From positions 1-41,481 of the forward strand of contig WHSY01000019.1 of NCBI GenBank assembly GCA_009379815.1: a DNA stretch of 41,481 bases, written 5' to 3'. This document shows positions 9,276 to 18,200 of this stretch, piece after piece (position 1 is the stretch's first letter; every line of letters begins with the position of its first letter). The stretch comes from Pseudonocardiaceae bacterium. GTDB lineage: Bacteria; Actinomycetota; Actinomycetes; Mycobacteriales; Pseudonocardiaceae. Under the pieces are notes generated by a model, which was not told the DNA's origin, did not search any database, and saw only the letters and a program-made list of their open reading frames with translations. The position numbers and the translations under genes were made by a program.

Positions 9276-10007
9276 TCACTCCGGGGGCGCGAGTCCGGCC
9301 GACAGCTCCCGCCATGCGGTCTCGGCCGCGCGCTGCTCGGCCTCCTTCTTGGTCCGGCCGCGCCCGCTGCCCTGTTCCCGGCCACCCACCACCACCGTCG
9401 CGGTGAACTCCTTGAGGTGATCCGGGCCGTCCTCGTCCACCCGGTAGTCGGGCACCCCGAGGTCGTTGGCGGCGGTGAGTTCCTGCAGGCTGGTCTTCCA
9501 GTCGAGTCCGGCACCCAGCAGCGGCGCCTCGACGAGCAGCGGGTCGAACAGCCGGTGCACCAGCTCCCGGGCGACCTCGATGCCGTGCTCCAGGAAGACG
9601 GCCCCGATCAACGCCTCCGTGGTGTCGGCGAGGATGCTGGCCTTGTCCCGCCCCCCGGTCAGCTCCTCGCCGCGACCGAGCAACACGTACTCACCCAGCC
9701 CGCCTTCGCCCAGCGAGCGGGCGACCCCGGCCAGCGCGTGCATATTCACCACACTCGCCCGCAGCTTCGCCAGCTGCCCCTCGGCGAGATCGGGGTGGGT
9801 CCGGTAGAGGTGCTCGGTCACCGTCAGCCCGAGCACCGCGTCGCCGAGGAACTCCAGCCGCTCGTTGGGCTCCAGCCCGCCGTTTTCGTAGGCGTAGGAG
9901 CGGTGCGTCAGGGCGAGCGTGAGCAGCTCGGCGTCGAGCTCGACGCCGAGCGCTTCGACCAGCGGGGTCCGGTCACTCGCCCGGCCCCGGGACGATCGGC
10001 CCCCCAC
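9276..10007 (-). CDS. rnc: Ribonuclease III
   Basis: Double-strand-specific endoribonuclease for rRNA and mRNA processing. In 243 residues the catalytic domain shows the signature [14 protein letters not shown] and the second metal-site helix [13 protein letters not shown]-terminal dsRNA-binding domain follows ([31 protein letters not shown]). The start is GTG, 17 bp after the rpmF stop. The operon order DUF177-rpmF-rnc-mutM is classical. Confidence 0.97.
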   Translation of the reverse strand: MGGRSSRGRASDRTPLVEALGVELDAELLTLALTHRSYAYENGGLEPNERLEFLGDAVLGLTVTEHLYRTHPDLAEGQLAKLRASVVNMHALAGVARSLGEGGLGEYVLLGRGEELTGGRDKASILADTTEALIGAVFLEHGIEVARELVHRLFDPLLVEAPLLGAGLDWKTSLQELTAANDLGVPDYRVDEDGPDHLKEFTATVVVGGREQGSGRGRTKKEAEQRAAETAWRELSAGLAPPE

Positions 10008-10024
10008 GGCGTCGCGTCGGACGA

Positions 10025-10207
10025 TCAGGCCGGCCGGACGACCTGGCGGCCGTCATAAGTGCCGCACGCCGGGCAGGCCACATGCGGCAGCTTCAGCTCC
10101 CGGCAGGCCCGGTTCGAGCACGCCACGAGATTGGGGGCAGTGGTCTTCCACTGGGCCCGCCGCGACCGTGTGTTCGATCGCGACATCCTGCGCTTCGGGA
10201 CGGCCAC
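10025..10207 (-). CDS. rpmF: Ribosomal protein bL32
   Basis: A 60-residue large-subunit protein starting [20 protein letters not shown], the usual L32 N-terminus. A zinc-ribbon-like arrangement follows, with two cysteines in [14 protein letters not shown] and two in [11 protein letters not shown]. The GTG start lies one nucleotide after the TAA of the DUF177 gene, so the two are tightly coupled. The longer open frame upstream is not coding. Confidence 0.96.
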   Translation of the reverse strand: MAVPKRRMSRSNTRSRRAQWKTTAPNLVACSNRACRELKLPHVACPACGTYDGRQVVRPA

Positions 10208-10208
10208 G

Positions 10209-10787
10209 TTACTCGTTCTCCTTTTCGCTTCCGCCGAACCGCCGCTGCAGCGCGGCCCAACGAGGGTCGATGGTCTCATGCCGGTGGTCCGGGCCGAGTT
10301 CGGCCCGCTTGCCACCGCACTCGGCGCAGAGCCCGGGGCAGTCCTCCCGGCACACTGGCACCTGCGGCAACGCCAGCAGCACCGCATCGCGCACCACCGG
10401 TTCGACGTCGATCAGGTCGTCGACCACCCGGCTGACCTCGTCGGGGTCGGTGGTGTCGTCGGTGGCGCTGTCCGGGTAGGCGAACAGCTCGGACAGCTCG
10501 ACATCCACCCGGTCGGACAGCCTGTCGAGACACCGCGCGCACTCGCCGGCAATCGGCGCGGACGCGGTACCCGACACGAGCACTCCCTCCATCACCGACT
10601 CCAGGCGCACGTCGAGCGACACGTCACGGCCCTCCGGCACACCGATCACGTCGAGTCCCAGCTCCGCGGGAGCCGCGGCCTCCCGGTGGTAGCTGCGCAT
10701 CGCCCCCGGGCGCCGTCCGAGGTCGCGGATGTCAATCACCCACGGACTGGACGGGTCGGGGCGCGCTGGGGCGTCGCGGTGAGCCAT
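10209..10787 (-). CDS. YceD/DUF177 family protein
   Basis: A 192-residue member of the YceD (DUF177) family, which is usually encoded directly upstream of rpmF and has been linked to ribosome or 23S rRNA biogenesis. It starts [10 protein letters not shown], followed by [13 protein letters not shown]. It then contains [12 protein letters not shown] and a cysteine cluster [17 protein letters not shown] near the C-terminus, typical of the family. The ATG at 10787 was chosen because similarity to the family begins just after it, although no good Shine-Dalgarno precedes it. It lies 80 bp downstream of sepIVA. Confidence 0.9.
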   Translation of the reverse strand: MAHRDAPARPDPSSPWVIDIRDLGRRPGAMRSYHREAAAPAELGLDVIGVPEGRDVSLDVRLESVMEGVLVSGTASAPIAGECARCLDRLSDRVDVELSELFAYPDSATDDTTDPDEVSRVVDDLIDVEPVVRDAVLLALPQVPVCREDCPGLCAECGGKRAELGPDHRHETIDPRWAALQRRFGGSEKENE

Positions 10788-10867
10788 GGTGGTGTCGGTG
10801 AGGGGTCGAGGTGCTGGGCGCAACCTCACCAGGGTAGGCGACGGTGCCCGGTACCGCGAAATCGTCG

Positions 10868-11569
10868 CTACGGTCGGTCGGGCGAGCCTGCCGGGACGGC
10901 ACCGACGTTGTCGCGGCCACGCCCCACGGTGCGCAACGTGCGGGTGAGCAGGTCCTCGAACTCCCCGAGTGTGCCGTCGATGTAGGCGTCGCACTCCGAG
11001 CGCAGCCGGTGCGCCTCGTCGCCCGCCTCGTCGGTGATCCGGGCGGCCTCGGTGCGCGCGGCCTGCACCACCTCGGTCTGCGCGACCAGCCGTGCCTGCT
11101 CGGCGCGCCCTTCGGCCACTGCATGATCGTAGGAGTTCCGGCCTGCCTCGGTCATCCGCTCGACCTCGGCCTGCGCCCGGTTGGTGAGCTGCTCGTACTC
11201 CTGGCGGCCGGCCAACACCGTGCGCTCCGCCTCGGCCTCGGCGTCGGCCACCAGCTTGTCGGCGCGGGCCTGCGCGTCGTCGAGCAGCCGCTGCGACTCG
11301 TCCCGCGCTTCACTCACCGCCCCCTCGGCCTCGGTGCGCGCCGCCGACCGCTGCTCCTCCGCCTCCCGCTGTGCCGTGCCGACGACCTCGTCGCGCTTGT
11401 CGAGCACGTCCTGGGCGTCGTCGAGCTCGGCCGGGATCGCGTCGCGGACGTCGTCGAGCAGCTCGAGGACGTCGCCGCGCGGTATCATGCAGCCCGACGT
11501 CATCGGCAGCCCGCGCGCCTCCTCGACGATCGTGACCACTGCGTCGAGCGCCTCGAAGACCCGGTACAC
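10868..11569 (-). CDS. sepIVA: SepIVA-like DivIVA-family cell division protein
   Basis: The 233 residues begin MYRVFEALDAVVTIVEEARGL. An acidic helical linker follows, then a long Ala/Glu/Arg coiled coil (about 60-215). Sequence type and position (upstream of DUF177-rpmF-rnc-mutM) match SepIVA (Rv2927c), a DivIVA-domain protein needed for septation and polar envelope growth in mycobacteria. The start is GTG with AAGGAGGA upstream. A perfect 6-bp palindrome, CGTGCA-gtg-TGCACG, lies at 11602-11616 in the upstream gap and could be a regulator site, but nothing else supports that. Orthology is inferred from synteny and coiled-coil character. Confidence 0.85.
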   Translation of the reverse strand: MYRVFEALDAVVTIVEEARGLPMTSGCMIPRGDVLELLDDVRDAIPAELDDAQDVLDKRDEVVGTAQREAEEQRSAARTEAEGAVSEARDESQRLLDDAQARADKLVADAEAEAERTVLAGRQEYEQLTNRAQAEVERMTEAGRNSYDHAVAEGRAEQARLVAQTEVVQAARTEAARITDEAGDEAHRLRSECDAYIDGTLGEFEDLLTRTLRTVGRGRDNVGAVPAGSPDRP

Positions 11570-11692
11570 CTACGACTCCTCCTTGCCCGGCTGGCCCCCG
11601 CCGTGCAGTGTGCACGCTTCACCCGGCCCGGGCGAGGAACCGCGCTGCGCGTGTCCCGCTCAGCGCTCGAGTTTCAACCCTGCAAGCAGGTC

Positions 11693-12175
11693 TCAGCGCT
11701 CCTCGGCGAGCCGGTCGATCAGCCGCTGGTGGATCTTCTCGGGCAGCAGGTGCGCGACGTCACCACCGTAGGTCGCCACTTCCTTGACCAGCGAGCTCGA
11801 CAGGAAGCTGTACTCCGGGTTGGTCGGCATGAACAGCGTGTCCACGCCGGACAGCTGCTGGTTCATCTGCGCCATCTGCAGCTCGTAGTCGAAGTCGCTG
11901 ACGGCCCGCAGGCCCTTGACGATGGCACCGATCCCGTTGGCACGGCAGTAGTCGACGAGCAGCCCGTGCCACGAGTCGACGCGCACCCCGGCCAGGTGGG
12001 AGGTCGTCTCGACGAGCATCTCGATCCGCTCGTCGACCGAGAAGAGCCGGCTCTTGCTCTTGTTGACCAGCACGGCCACCACGACCTCGTCGAACTGACC
12101 GGTGGCCCGCTCGATGATGTCCAGGTGCCCGTGGGTGACGGGGTCGTAGGAGCCGGGGCAGACCGCGCGCTTCAT
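11693..12175 (-). CDS. coaD: Phosphopantetheine adenylyltransferase
   Basis: Penultimate step of coenzyme A synthesis: ATP + 4'-phosphopantetheine gives dephospho-CoA. The 160 residues show the nucleotidyltransferase motif [15 protein letters not shown] at the N-terminus, [18 protein letters not shown], and the late SSSLVKEVA motif. The ATG at 12175 overlaps the rsmD stop as ATGA, so translation is coupled. The open frame upstream of that lies inside rsmD. Confidence 0.97.
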   Translation of the reverse strand: MKRAVCPGSYDPVTHGHLDIIERATGQFDEVVVAVLVNKSKSRLFSVDERIEMLVETTSHLAGVRVDSWHGLLVDYCRANGIGAIVKGLRAVSDFDYELQMAQMNQQLSGVDTLFMPTNPEYSFLSSSLVKEVATYGGDVAHLLPEKIHQRLIDRLAEER

Positions 12176-12738
12176 GGGTTGTGACCGTAGTACACCTGGC
12201 TGTCCCCGTACCTGCGTTCGGTGACCGGCACCACACCTCCGGGCCATGTGGGAGCGGGGTCACGGGCGGACCGCTCCACCACGAGCACTGCGCCGGGGCG
12301 CAACCACCCGTACCGGTCGAGTCCACCGAGCGCCGCGGCCAGCGCGCCGCCGGCCAGCGCGTACGGCGGGTCGGCGAGCACCACGTCGTAGGCCTGCCCT
12401 GGATCCGACCGAGGCCCCGACCGCAGCACCGTCTCGACCGCGCCGACCGTGACCTCGCCCCCTGGCAGGCCGAGAGCGTCGACGTTGCGCCGCAGGATCG
12501 TGGCAGCGCGGCGGTCGGACTCGACGAACCGGACGTGGGCCGCACCGCGCGAGAGCGCTTCCAGGCCCAGCGCGCCCGACCCTGCGTAGAGATCGAGCAC
12601 CCGCGCCCCATCGAGGTCCACTCTGGACTGCAGTGTGCTGAAGACCGCTTCGCGCACCCGTTCGGAGGTGGGCCGGGTGCCTCCCGGCGGCACCTGCAGC
12701 CGCCGCCCCCCGGCAACCCCCGCCACGATCCGCGTCAC
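12172..12738 (-). CDS. rsmD: 16S rRNA (guanine-966-N2)-methyltransferase RsmD
   Basis: SAM-dependent rRNA methyltransferase of 188 residues. It shows the family start [36 protein letters not shown]-binding [15 protein letters not shown] and the catalytic ADPPYA. I placed the start at the GTG at 12738; the frame is open to 12798, but that part runs into a palindromic repeat. A -10-like CAGAAT (12745-12750, minus strand) lies exactly 6 nt before the GTG, which suggests a leaderless mRNA. The gene is coupled to coaD. Confidence 0.95.
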   Translation of the reverse strand: MTRIVAGVAGGRRLQVPPGGTRPTSERVREAVFSTLQSRVDLDGARVLDLYAGSGALGLEALSRGAAHVRFVESDRRAATILRRNVDALGLPGGEVTVGAVETVLRSGPRSDPGQAYDVVLADPPYALAGGALAAALGGLDRYGWLRPGAVLVVERSARDPAPTWPGGVVPVTERRYGDSQVYYGHNP

Positions 12739-12758
12739 TGTCCCATTCTGGCCTGCGG

Positions 12759-12806
12759 CCTCGTGAGTGGCGATGCGAGCTACGACTCGTCTCCGCACTC
12801 ACGAGG
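12759..12806. repeat. Palindromic repeat A, copy 1 (diverged)
   Basis: The outer arms CCTCGTGAGTG (12759-12769) and CACTCACGAGG (12796-12806) are perfectly complementary; the inner part has diverged (gcgatgcgag against ctcgtctccg). It is the same family as 13721-13762 and 31598-31643. It lies between the divergent starts of rsmD and the ATPase relic and occupies the place where their -35 regions would be. Confidence 0.8.
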
Positions 12807-12832
12807 CGCGCGGACACGGCTAACCTGAGCCC

Positions 12833-13725
12833 ATGCCGCCGGAGCGCGCCGCGTCCGGGCCGACCATCGGGCAACGGATGGCCGCCTCCCGGGAACGCGC
12901 CTTCGTCGGGCGGCGGCCCGAACCCGAGCTGTTCCGGCTGGCCGTCGAGGCGGACGAGCCACCGTTCACTGTGCTGCACGTGCACGGGCCCGGCGGGATC
13001 GGCAAGAGCGCGCTGCTGCGGATGTTCGCTGAGCTGGCCGGCCGCGCCGGCGCCGGCGTGGTCGCCGTCGACGGGCACGATGTGGCGCCGGAGCGAACCG
13101 ACTTTCGTGCGGCAGCAGCGCCGGCCGCGACCGGGCACGGTCGGACCGTGCTGCTGGTCGACACCTACGAAGCTGCTGGCACCGCTGGACGGCTGGCTGC
13201 GTGAGCACTTCCTGTCCCGGCTGCCCGCCGACGTCCTCGTCGTCATCGCCGGCCGGAACCACCCGGCCGGGGAGTGGACGCAGGACCCGGGTGGCGCGAT
13301 CTCTGCCGGGTACTGGCGCTGCGCGCCCTGCCCCCGGAGGACGCAGCGGCCGTGCCGGCGGACACCCCCATGTCCGGTGAGCAGCGGTTTCACCTGCTGG
13401 CCTTCGCGGCGGGGCACCCGTTCGCGCTCACGCTCGGCCGGGAGCTGAAGGGGCCGAGCGGCAGCGGGCGATCCTCGACGCCATCTTCGACTTCCGCCAC
13501 CGACCTGCGGTGCAGCGACACCTGCACTGGGAGACCTTCGGCGCGGTGGTCGGCGAACCCGCCGTCCCCGCCGACCGCGCCGCCGTGCTGGGGCTGCTGG
13601 ACCCCCCACCGGGGCTGCTGCGGCCCGATCGCGTGGCGCGGGTGCTGTGGTGCGCACTGCGCTCGCGGCGGCAGTCGCCGGTGGTACGGCCAGCGGAGCC
13701 CGCCCTCCCTGTGGACAGGTCGTGA
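12833..13725 (+). pseudogene. Frameshifted STAND/LuxR-type ATP-binding protein relic
   Basis: The remains read through three frames. 12833 to about 13170 encodes AFVGRRPEPELFRL, Walker A GPGGIGKSALL and Walker B TVLLVDTYE. An extra A near 13171 shifts to LLAPLDGWLREHFLSRLP. One missing G near 13291 shifts back to GWRDLCRVLALRALPPEDA and FAAGHPFALTLGRELK. Another missing G near 13453 shifts to QRAILDAIFDFRHRPAVQ and onward to a TGA at 13723. Repairing the three single-base changes gives about 297 residues resembling the N-terminal ATPase part of actinobacterial LuxR-type regulators (FVGRE-box, NB-ARC-like). No C-terminal HTH is visible, so the gene is also truncated. TAACCT lies 6 nt before the ATG. 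Sequencing error is possible but three independent indels favour decay. Function before decay is unknown. Confidence 0.8.
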
Positions 13726-13762
13726 GTGGCGATACGAGTCATGACTCGTATCGCCACTCACG
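13721..13762. repeat. Palindromic repeat A, copy 2 (perfect 42-bp palindrome)
   Basis: The arms are 21 bp each with no loop; the left arm begins CGTGAGTGGCGATACGAGTC. Each arm starts cgTGA, and these TGAs are the stop codon of the ATPase relic on the plus strand and of pyc on the minus strand. It is a probable bidirectional terminator. No target-site duplication or ORF is associated with it. Confidence 0.9.
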
Positions 13763-16700
13763 GGGAGCGCAGCTCCAGCAGCAGATCGCCACCCTCGACC
13801 TGCTGCACCGTGTTGATCGCGAGCCGGTCCACTGCGCCGGCCTTCGTGGCGGTGATCGCGGCCTCCATCTTCATCGCCTCGATGGTCGCCACGGTCTGGC
13901 CCGCGTCGACGGTGTCGCCTTCCGACACCTGCAACGTCACCACGCCGGCGAACGGAGCGCCGACGTGCTTGTCGTCGGACCTGTCGGCCTTCTCGGCGAC
14001 CGGGACGTCCGAGGCGACCGAATGGTCCCGGATCTCCAGCGGCCGCAGTTGGCCGTTGAGCGTGCACAACACCGTCCGGACACCCCGCTCATCGGCCTCC
14101 CCGATCGCTTCCAGGCCGATGAGCAGCCGAACTCCGGGCTCGAGGTCGACGGCGTGCTCGACATTGGTGCGCAGCCCGTAGAAGAACTCCTTGCTGGGCA
14201 GCACCGAGGTGTCACCGTAGGTCCCGCGATGCTCCTCGAACCCGGCGGCAGGCCCCGGAAACAGCAGCCGGTTCAACGTGCGGCGCCGGTCGGTCCGCAG
14301 CCCCGCACGGTCCTGCGTGGACAGCTCGGCCAGGCCCCGGGGCTCGCTGCGTCCCTCGAGTGCCTTGCCGCGCAGCGGCTCGGGCCAGCCACCGGGCGGA
14401 TCGCCGAGCTCGCCGTGCAGAAAGCCGATCACGGAGTCGGGGATGTCGAAGCGCTTCGGATCGGACTCGAAGTCCGCCGGATCGACGGCCGCGCCGACCA
14501 GGTGCAACGCCAGGTCGCCGACCACCTTCGACGACGGGGTGACCTTGATCAGGCGACCGAGCATCCGGTCGGCGGCGGCGTAGGCGTCCTCGATCTGCTC
14601 GAACTTGTCCCCCAGGCCCAGCGCGGTGGCCTGGGCCCGCAGGTTCGACAGCTGACCGCCGGGGATCTCGTGGTGATAGACCCGCCCGGTCGGCGAGGCC
14701 AGCGCGGACTCGAACGGCGCGTAGATCTTGCGTACCAGCTCCCAGTAGGGCTCCAGGTCGCAGACGGCTTGCAGGTCCAGGCCGGTGGTGCGGCCGGTGT
14801 GGTTGGTACCGGCCACCAGCGCCGAGAGCGGCGGCTGCGAGGTGGTGCCCGCCATCGATGCGGTCGCGGCGTCCACGGCGTCGACCCCCGCGTCGACCGC
14901 CGCGAGCAATGTCGCCAGCTGGCCCCCCGGAGTGTCGTGCGTGTGCAGGTGCACCGGAAGGTCGAACCGCTCGCGCAACGCGGCGACCAGCGTCCGGGCC
15001 GCCGGGGGTCGCAGTAGCCCGGCCATGTCCTTGATCGCCAGCACATGTGCCCCGGCCTCGACGGCGTGCTCGGCGACCCGCAGGTAGTAGTCCAGCGTGT
15101 ACAGCTTCTCCGCGGGGTCGGACAAGTCGGCGGTGTAGCACAGCGCGACCTCGGCGATCGCCGTGCCGGTCTCGCGGACCGCGTCGATGGCGGGACGCAT
15201 CTGCTCGACGTCGTTGAGGGCGTCGAAGATGCGGAAGATGTCGAGCCCGCAGTCCGTCGCCTCCTGCACGAACGCCGAGGACACCTCGGTCGGGTACGGG
15301 GTGTATCCGACGGTGTTGCGCCCCCGCAGCAGCATCTGCAGGCACAGGTTCGGTGCCGCCTCACGCAGCGCGGCCAGCCGCTCCCACGGGTCCTCGGCGA
15401 GGAACCGGAGTGCGACGTCGTAGGTGGCACCTCCCCACGCCTCCAACGAGAGCAGCTGCGGCGTCAGCCGCGCCACCTGCGGCGCGACAGCGAGGATGTC
15501 GCGGCTGCGCACCCGCGTCGCCAGCAGTGACTGGTGGGCATCACGGAATGTCGTGTCGGTGACCCCGACGCCGGACTGCTCGCGCAACCACGAGGCGAAG
15601 CCTTCCGGCCCGAGCTCGAGCAGCCGCTGCCGGGAGCCCGCGGGCGGGTGCGCGGTCAGGTCCACCTCGGGAAGCTTGTGTGAGGGGTCGAGGGTGTCCG
15701 GCCGCGGCCCGTTCGGCTGGTTGACGGTGACGTCGGCGAGGTAGTTGAGCAGCCGGGTGCCGCGATCGGCGGACTGCCGTGCGTGCAGCAGGTGCGGCCG
15801 GTGCTCGATGAACGAGGTCGTGGTGCGGCCTGCGACGAAGTCGGGCTCGTCGAGCAGCGCCAGCAGGAAAGGGATGTTGGTGGCGACCCCGCGGATGCGG
15901 AACTCGGCGATCGCCCGGCGTGCCCTGGCCGCCGCGGTGGCGAAGTCGCGGCCCCGGCAGGTGACCTTGACCAGCAGCGAGTCGAAGTACGCGCTGATCT
16001 CCGCGCCCGCGAAGGCGGTGCCGCCGTCCAGCCGCACGCCCGAGCCACTCGCCGAGCGGTAGGCGGTGATCCTGCCGACATCCGGGCGGAAGTCGTTGGC
16101 CGGGTCCTCGGTGGTGATCCGGCACTGCAGCGCCGCGCCGTGCACCTCGATGGCGTCCTGACACAGACCGAGGTCGGCCAGCGTCTCCCCCGAGGCGATG
16201 CGCAGCTGGGCGGCGACCAGGTCGACGTCGGTGGTCTCCTCGGTGACCGTGTGCTCGACCTGGATTCGCGGGTTCATCTCGATGAACACGTGACGGCCCT
16301 CGGGGTCGAGCAGGAACTCCACGGTGCCGGCGTTGACGTAGCCGATCTGCCGGGCGAAGGCCACCGCATCGGCGCAGATGCGGTCGCGGACCTCCGGGTC
16401 CAGGTTCGGTGCCGGGGCGAGCTCGACAACCTTCTGGTGGCGACGCTGCACCGAGCAGTCCCGCTCGAACAGGTGCATCACGGTGCCCTCGCCGTCGGCG
16501 AGCACCTGCACCTCGATGTGCCGGGCGTCGACCACCGCCTGCTCCAGGAAGACCGACGCGTCACCGAAGGCCGACTCGGCCTCGCGCATCGCGGCCTCGA
16601 TCGCGCCCCGCAAGCCGGCCGGGTCCTCGACCCGGCGCATGCCGCGCCCGCCGCCTCCCGCGACGGCCTTGACGAACACCGGGAAGCCGATCTGCTCGGC

Positions 16701-17141
16701 CGCGGTCACCAGTTCGTCGATGTCGGCCGACGCCGCCGACGAGTCGAGCACCGGTACCCCCGCCGCACGGGCGGCGGCCACCGCGCGCGACTTGTTGCCG
16801 GTGAGCTCGAGCACCTCCTTCGGCGGACCGATGAACGTGATCCCGGCTTGCGCGCAGGCCTGCGCCAGGTTCGGGTTCTCGGACAGGAAACCGTAGCCCG
16901 GGTATACGGCATCGGCACCCGCCCGCCGGGCCGCCTTGATGATCTCCTCAACCGACAGGTACGCCCTGACCGGGTGGCCCTCCTCGCCGACCTGGTAAGC
17001 CTCGTCGGCCTTGAGCCGGTGCTCGGAGTTGCGGTCCTCGTGAGGGAAGACCGCCACGGTCTGCGCGCCGAGCTCGTAGGCGGCGCGGAACGCCCGGATC
17101 GCGATCTCGCCACGGTTGGCGACGAGCACCTTTCCGAACAT
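13758..17141 (-). CDS. pyc: Pyruvate carboxylase
   Basis: Biotin-dependent anaplerotic enzyme: pyruvate + bicarbonate + ATP gives oxaloacetate. At 1127 residues it is a full single-chain enzyme. The biotin carboxylase domain (1 to about 450) shows KVLVANRGEIAIRAFRAA, GGGGRGMRRV and EMNPRIQVEHTVTEE. The carboxyltransferase domain (about 520-800) shows DTTFRDAHQSLLATRVRS, AIKDMAGLLRP and HTHDTPGG. The C-terminal biotinyl domain carries EAMKMEAA, with the biotin Lys near 1091. The start is ATG at 17141, with GAAGGGAGC 4-6 nt upstream; the extension to 17273 is not coding. Its TGA lies inside the perfect palindrome. In M. tuberculosis the equivalent gene is next to rsmD; here the ATPase relic separates them. 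Confidence 0.98.
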   Translation of the reverse strand: MFGKVLVANRGEIAIRAFRAAYELGAQTVAVFPHEDRNSEHRLKADEAYQVGEEGHPVRAYLSVEEIIKAARRAGADAVYPGYGFLSENPNLAQACAQAGITFIGPPKEVLELTGNKSRAVAAARAAGVPVLDSSAASADIDELVTAAEQIGFPVFVKAVAGGGGRGMRRVEDPAGLRGAIEAAMREAESAFGDASVFLEQAVVDARHIEVQVLADGEGTVMHLFERDCSVQRRHQKVVELAPAPNLDPEVRDRICADAVAFARQIGYVNAGTVEFLLDPEGRHVFIEMNPRIQVEHTVTEETTDVDLVAAQLRIASGETLADLGLCQDAIEVHGAALQCRITTEDPANDFRPDVGRITAYRSASGSGVRLDGGTAFAGAEISAYFDSLLVKVTCRGRDFATAAARARRAIAEFRIRGVATNIPFLLALLDEPDFVAGRTTTSFIEHRPHLLHARQSADRGTRLLNYLADVTVNQPNGPRPDTLDPSHKLPEVDLTAHPPAGSRQRLLELGPEGFASWLREQSGVGVTDTTFRDAHQSLLATRVRSRDILAVAPQVARLTPQLLSLEAWGGATYDVALRFLAEDPWERLAALREAAPNLCLQMLLRGRNTVGYTPYPTEVSSAFVQEATDCGLDIFRIFDALNDVEQMRPAIDAVRETGTAIAEVALCYTADLSDPAEKLYTLDYYLRVAEHAVEAGAHVLAIKDMAGLLRPPAARTLVAALRERFDLPVHLHTHDTPGGQLATLLAAVDAGVDAVDAATASMAGTTSQPPLSALVAGTNHTGRTTGLDLQAVCDLEPYWELVRKIYAPFESALASPTGRVYHHEIPGGQLSNLRAQATALGLGDKFEQIEDAYAAADRMLGRLIKVTPSSKVVGDLALHLVGAAVDPADFESDPKRFDIPDSVIGFLHGELGDPPGGWPEPLRGKALEGRSEPRGLAELSTQDRAGLRTDRRRTLNRLLFPGPAAGFEEHRGTYGDTSVLPSKEFFYGLRTNVEHAVDLEPGVRLLIGLEAIGEADERGVRTVLCTLNGQLRPLEIRDHSVASDVPVAEKADRSDDKHVGAPFAGVVTLQVSEGDTVDAGQTVATIEAMKMEAAITATKAGAVDRLAINTVQQVEGGDLLLELRSP

Positions 17142-17329
17142 CGCTGCTCCCTTCGGTCTACGGGGCGGGACCGGCCGACCCTCGCCCGCTGGGAAACGAT
17201 CTCCCATGGGGTGGGCGAGGTCGGTGATCCTGACGGGGATCCTTGCACCGGGTCGGTGCCACGCACTGCCCACCCGGGCGCCGAGAGGGGTATCAATGGA
17301 GGGACGAGCCGCCGGAGAGGACGCACGCC

Positions 17330-18088
17330 ATGGGTCGAGCCCCGCACCGTCACTGGCATCCCGTCACGCACCCGCGTGGGGTCCCGGCCCTGCTCCCCGT
17401 GATCGTCGTGATCGTCGTGATCGCTGTGGGTGGCCTGGTGGCCGTCATCTCGGTGGTCGCGACGCTGCTGAACCTGGCGCCCGTCGTACTGCTGGCCGTC
17501 GGCGCCGTGGCCGTCGCCTCGCGCCGTAACCGACGTCGGCGCGCTGCGGCGCCGCGACAGGCACACGAGCGGATCGATCCGCCCGCTTCCGACTGGAGCG
17601 CCACCCGCGCCCGCTTCACGCGGTTGCAGCAGGAGTACGCGCGGTTCGAATGCGACCCGCTCGCCGTGCTGCAGACACCCGCACTGGCCGATGTGACGAT
17701 CCCGTCGACCGGTCGGTTCGTCGAGGCGTTCGCCGAGGCGCAGGCGCTCGACACCGACGCCGAGCCGCCCGCGAGCCACCGGGAACGGTTCGCCACCGCG
17801 GTGGACCGGGCGTGGCGCGCCTGGCACGCCGCACGCGACGCGGCCGAGCGGATCCGGCTGGCAGGCATCCCGCAGGCCGAACGGGCCACCGTCGAGCGCG
17901 CGATCAAGCTACTCACCGTGGCCCGGGACTCGACGAACGATGCCGAGCGCACCACGGCATATGCCCGGGCCCGCGCCGAGCTCGGCAAGCTCGAGCGCAG
18001 CGGGACCCTGCGGCTGCCCGTCCCCGCCACCGCGGCGCTGGACCGGGCCGGCCGGGGGCAGCTCCCACCGGGCCCGAACGGCGGCTGA
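17330..18088 (+). CDS. Hypothetical protein with an N-terminal hydrophobic region
   Basis: A 252-residue protein that I do not recognise. A basic N-terminus (MGRAPHRHWHPVTHPRG) is followed by a strongly hydrophobic stretch (about residues 20-65) long enough for two membrane helices. Then comes an Arg cluster (RRNRRRR) and a soluble, mainly helical Ala/Arg/Glu-rich domain of about 180 residues. This suggests a membrane-anchored cytoplasmic domain. The ATG at 17330 has GGAGAGGAC upstream; the frame is open to 17243 but that part looks non-coding. It diverges from pyc with 188 bp between starts and converges on recG. Confidence 0.8.
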   Translation: MGRAPHRHWHPVTHPRGVPALLPVIVVIVVIAVGGLVAVISVVATLLNLAPVVLLAVGAVAVASRRNRRRRAAAPRQAHERIDPPASDWSATRARFTRLQQEYARFECDPLAVLQTPALADVTIPSTGRFVEAFAEAQALDTDAEPPASHRERFATAVDRAWRAWHAARDAAERIRLAGIPQAERATVERAIKLLTVARDSTNDAERTTAYARARAELGKLERSGTLRLPVPATAALDRAGRGQLPPGPNGG

Positions 18089-18111
18089 CGCACACTGCGC
18101 CGGTCAGCGAT

Positions 18112-18137
18112 GCTGCCGGGCCGGCGCCCGGCGCAGC
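18112..18137. terminator. GC-rich hairpin between convergent genes
   Basis: GCTGCCGGGC (18112-18121) and GCCCGGCGCAGC (18126-18137) can form a stem with a small bulge and a 4-nt loop. It lies between the stop of the hypothetical membrane protein gene (18088) and the stop of recG (18201). There is no U-tract. The rest of this 112-bp gap shows nothing else. Confidence 0.4.
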
Positions 18138-18200
18138 CGCGGCCACCGCCACCACGAGGCCCGCCCCGAACCCGGTGCTGGCGGGCGGTTCGCCGGATCG

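Noticed and set aside
13721-13762. Terminal inverted repeat of an insertion sequence
   Set aside because: The element is a single uninterrupted palindrome rather than two ends, and no transposase or target duplication is seen; a REP-like repeat explains it better.
18089-18200. Small minus-strand gene after recG
   Set aside because: The frame 17913-18155 is Ala/Gly/Pro-rich, has no Shine-Dalgarno and overlaps the opposite gene; codon pattern is not convincing.
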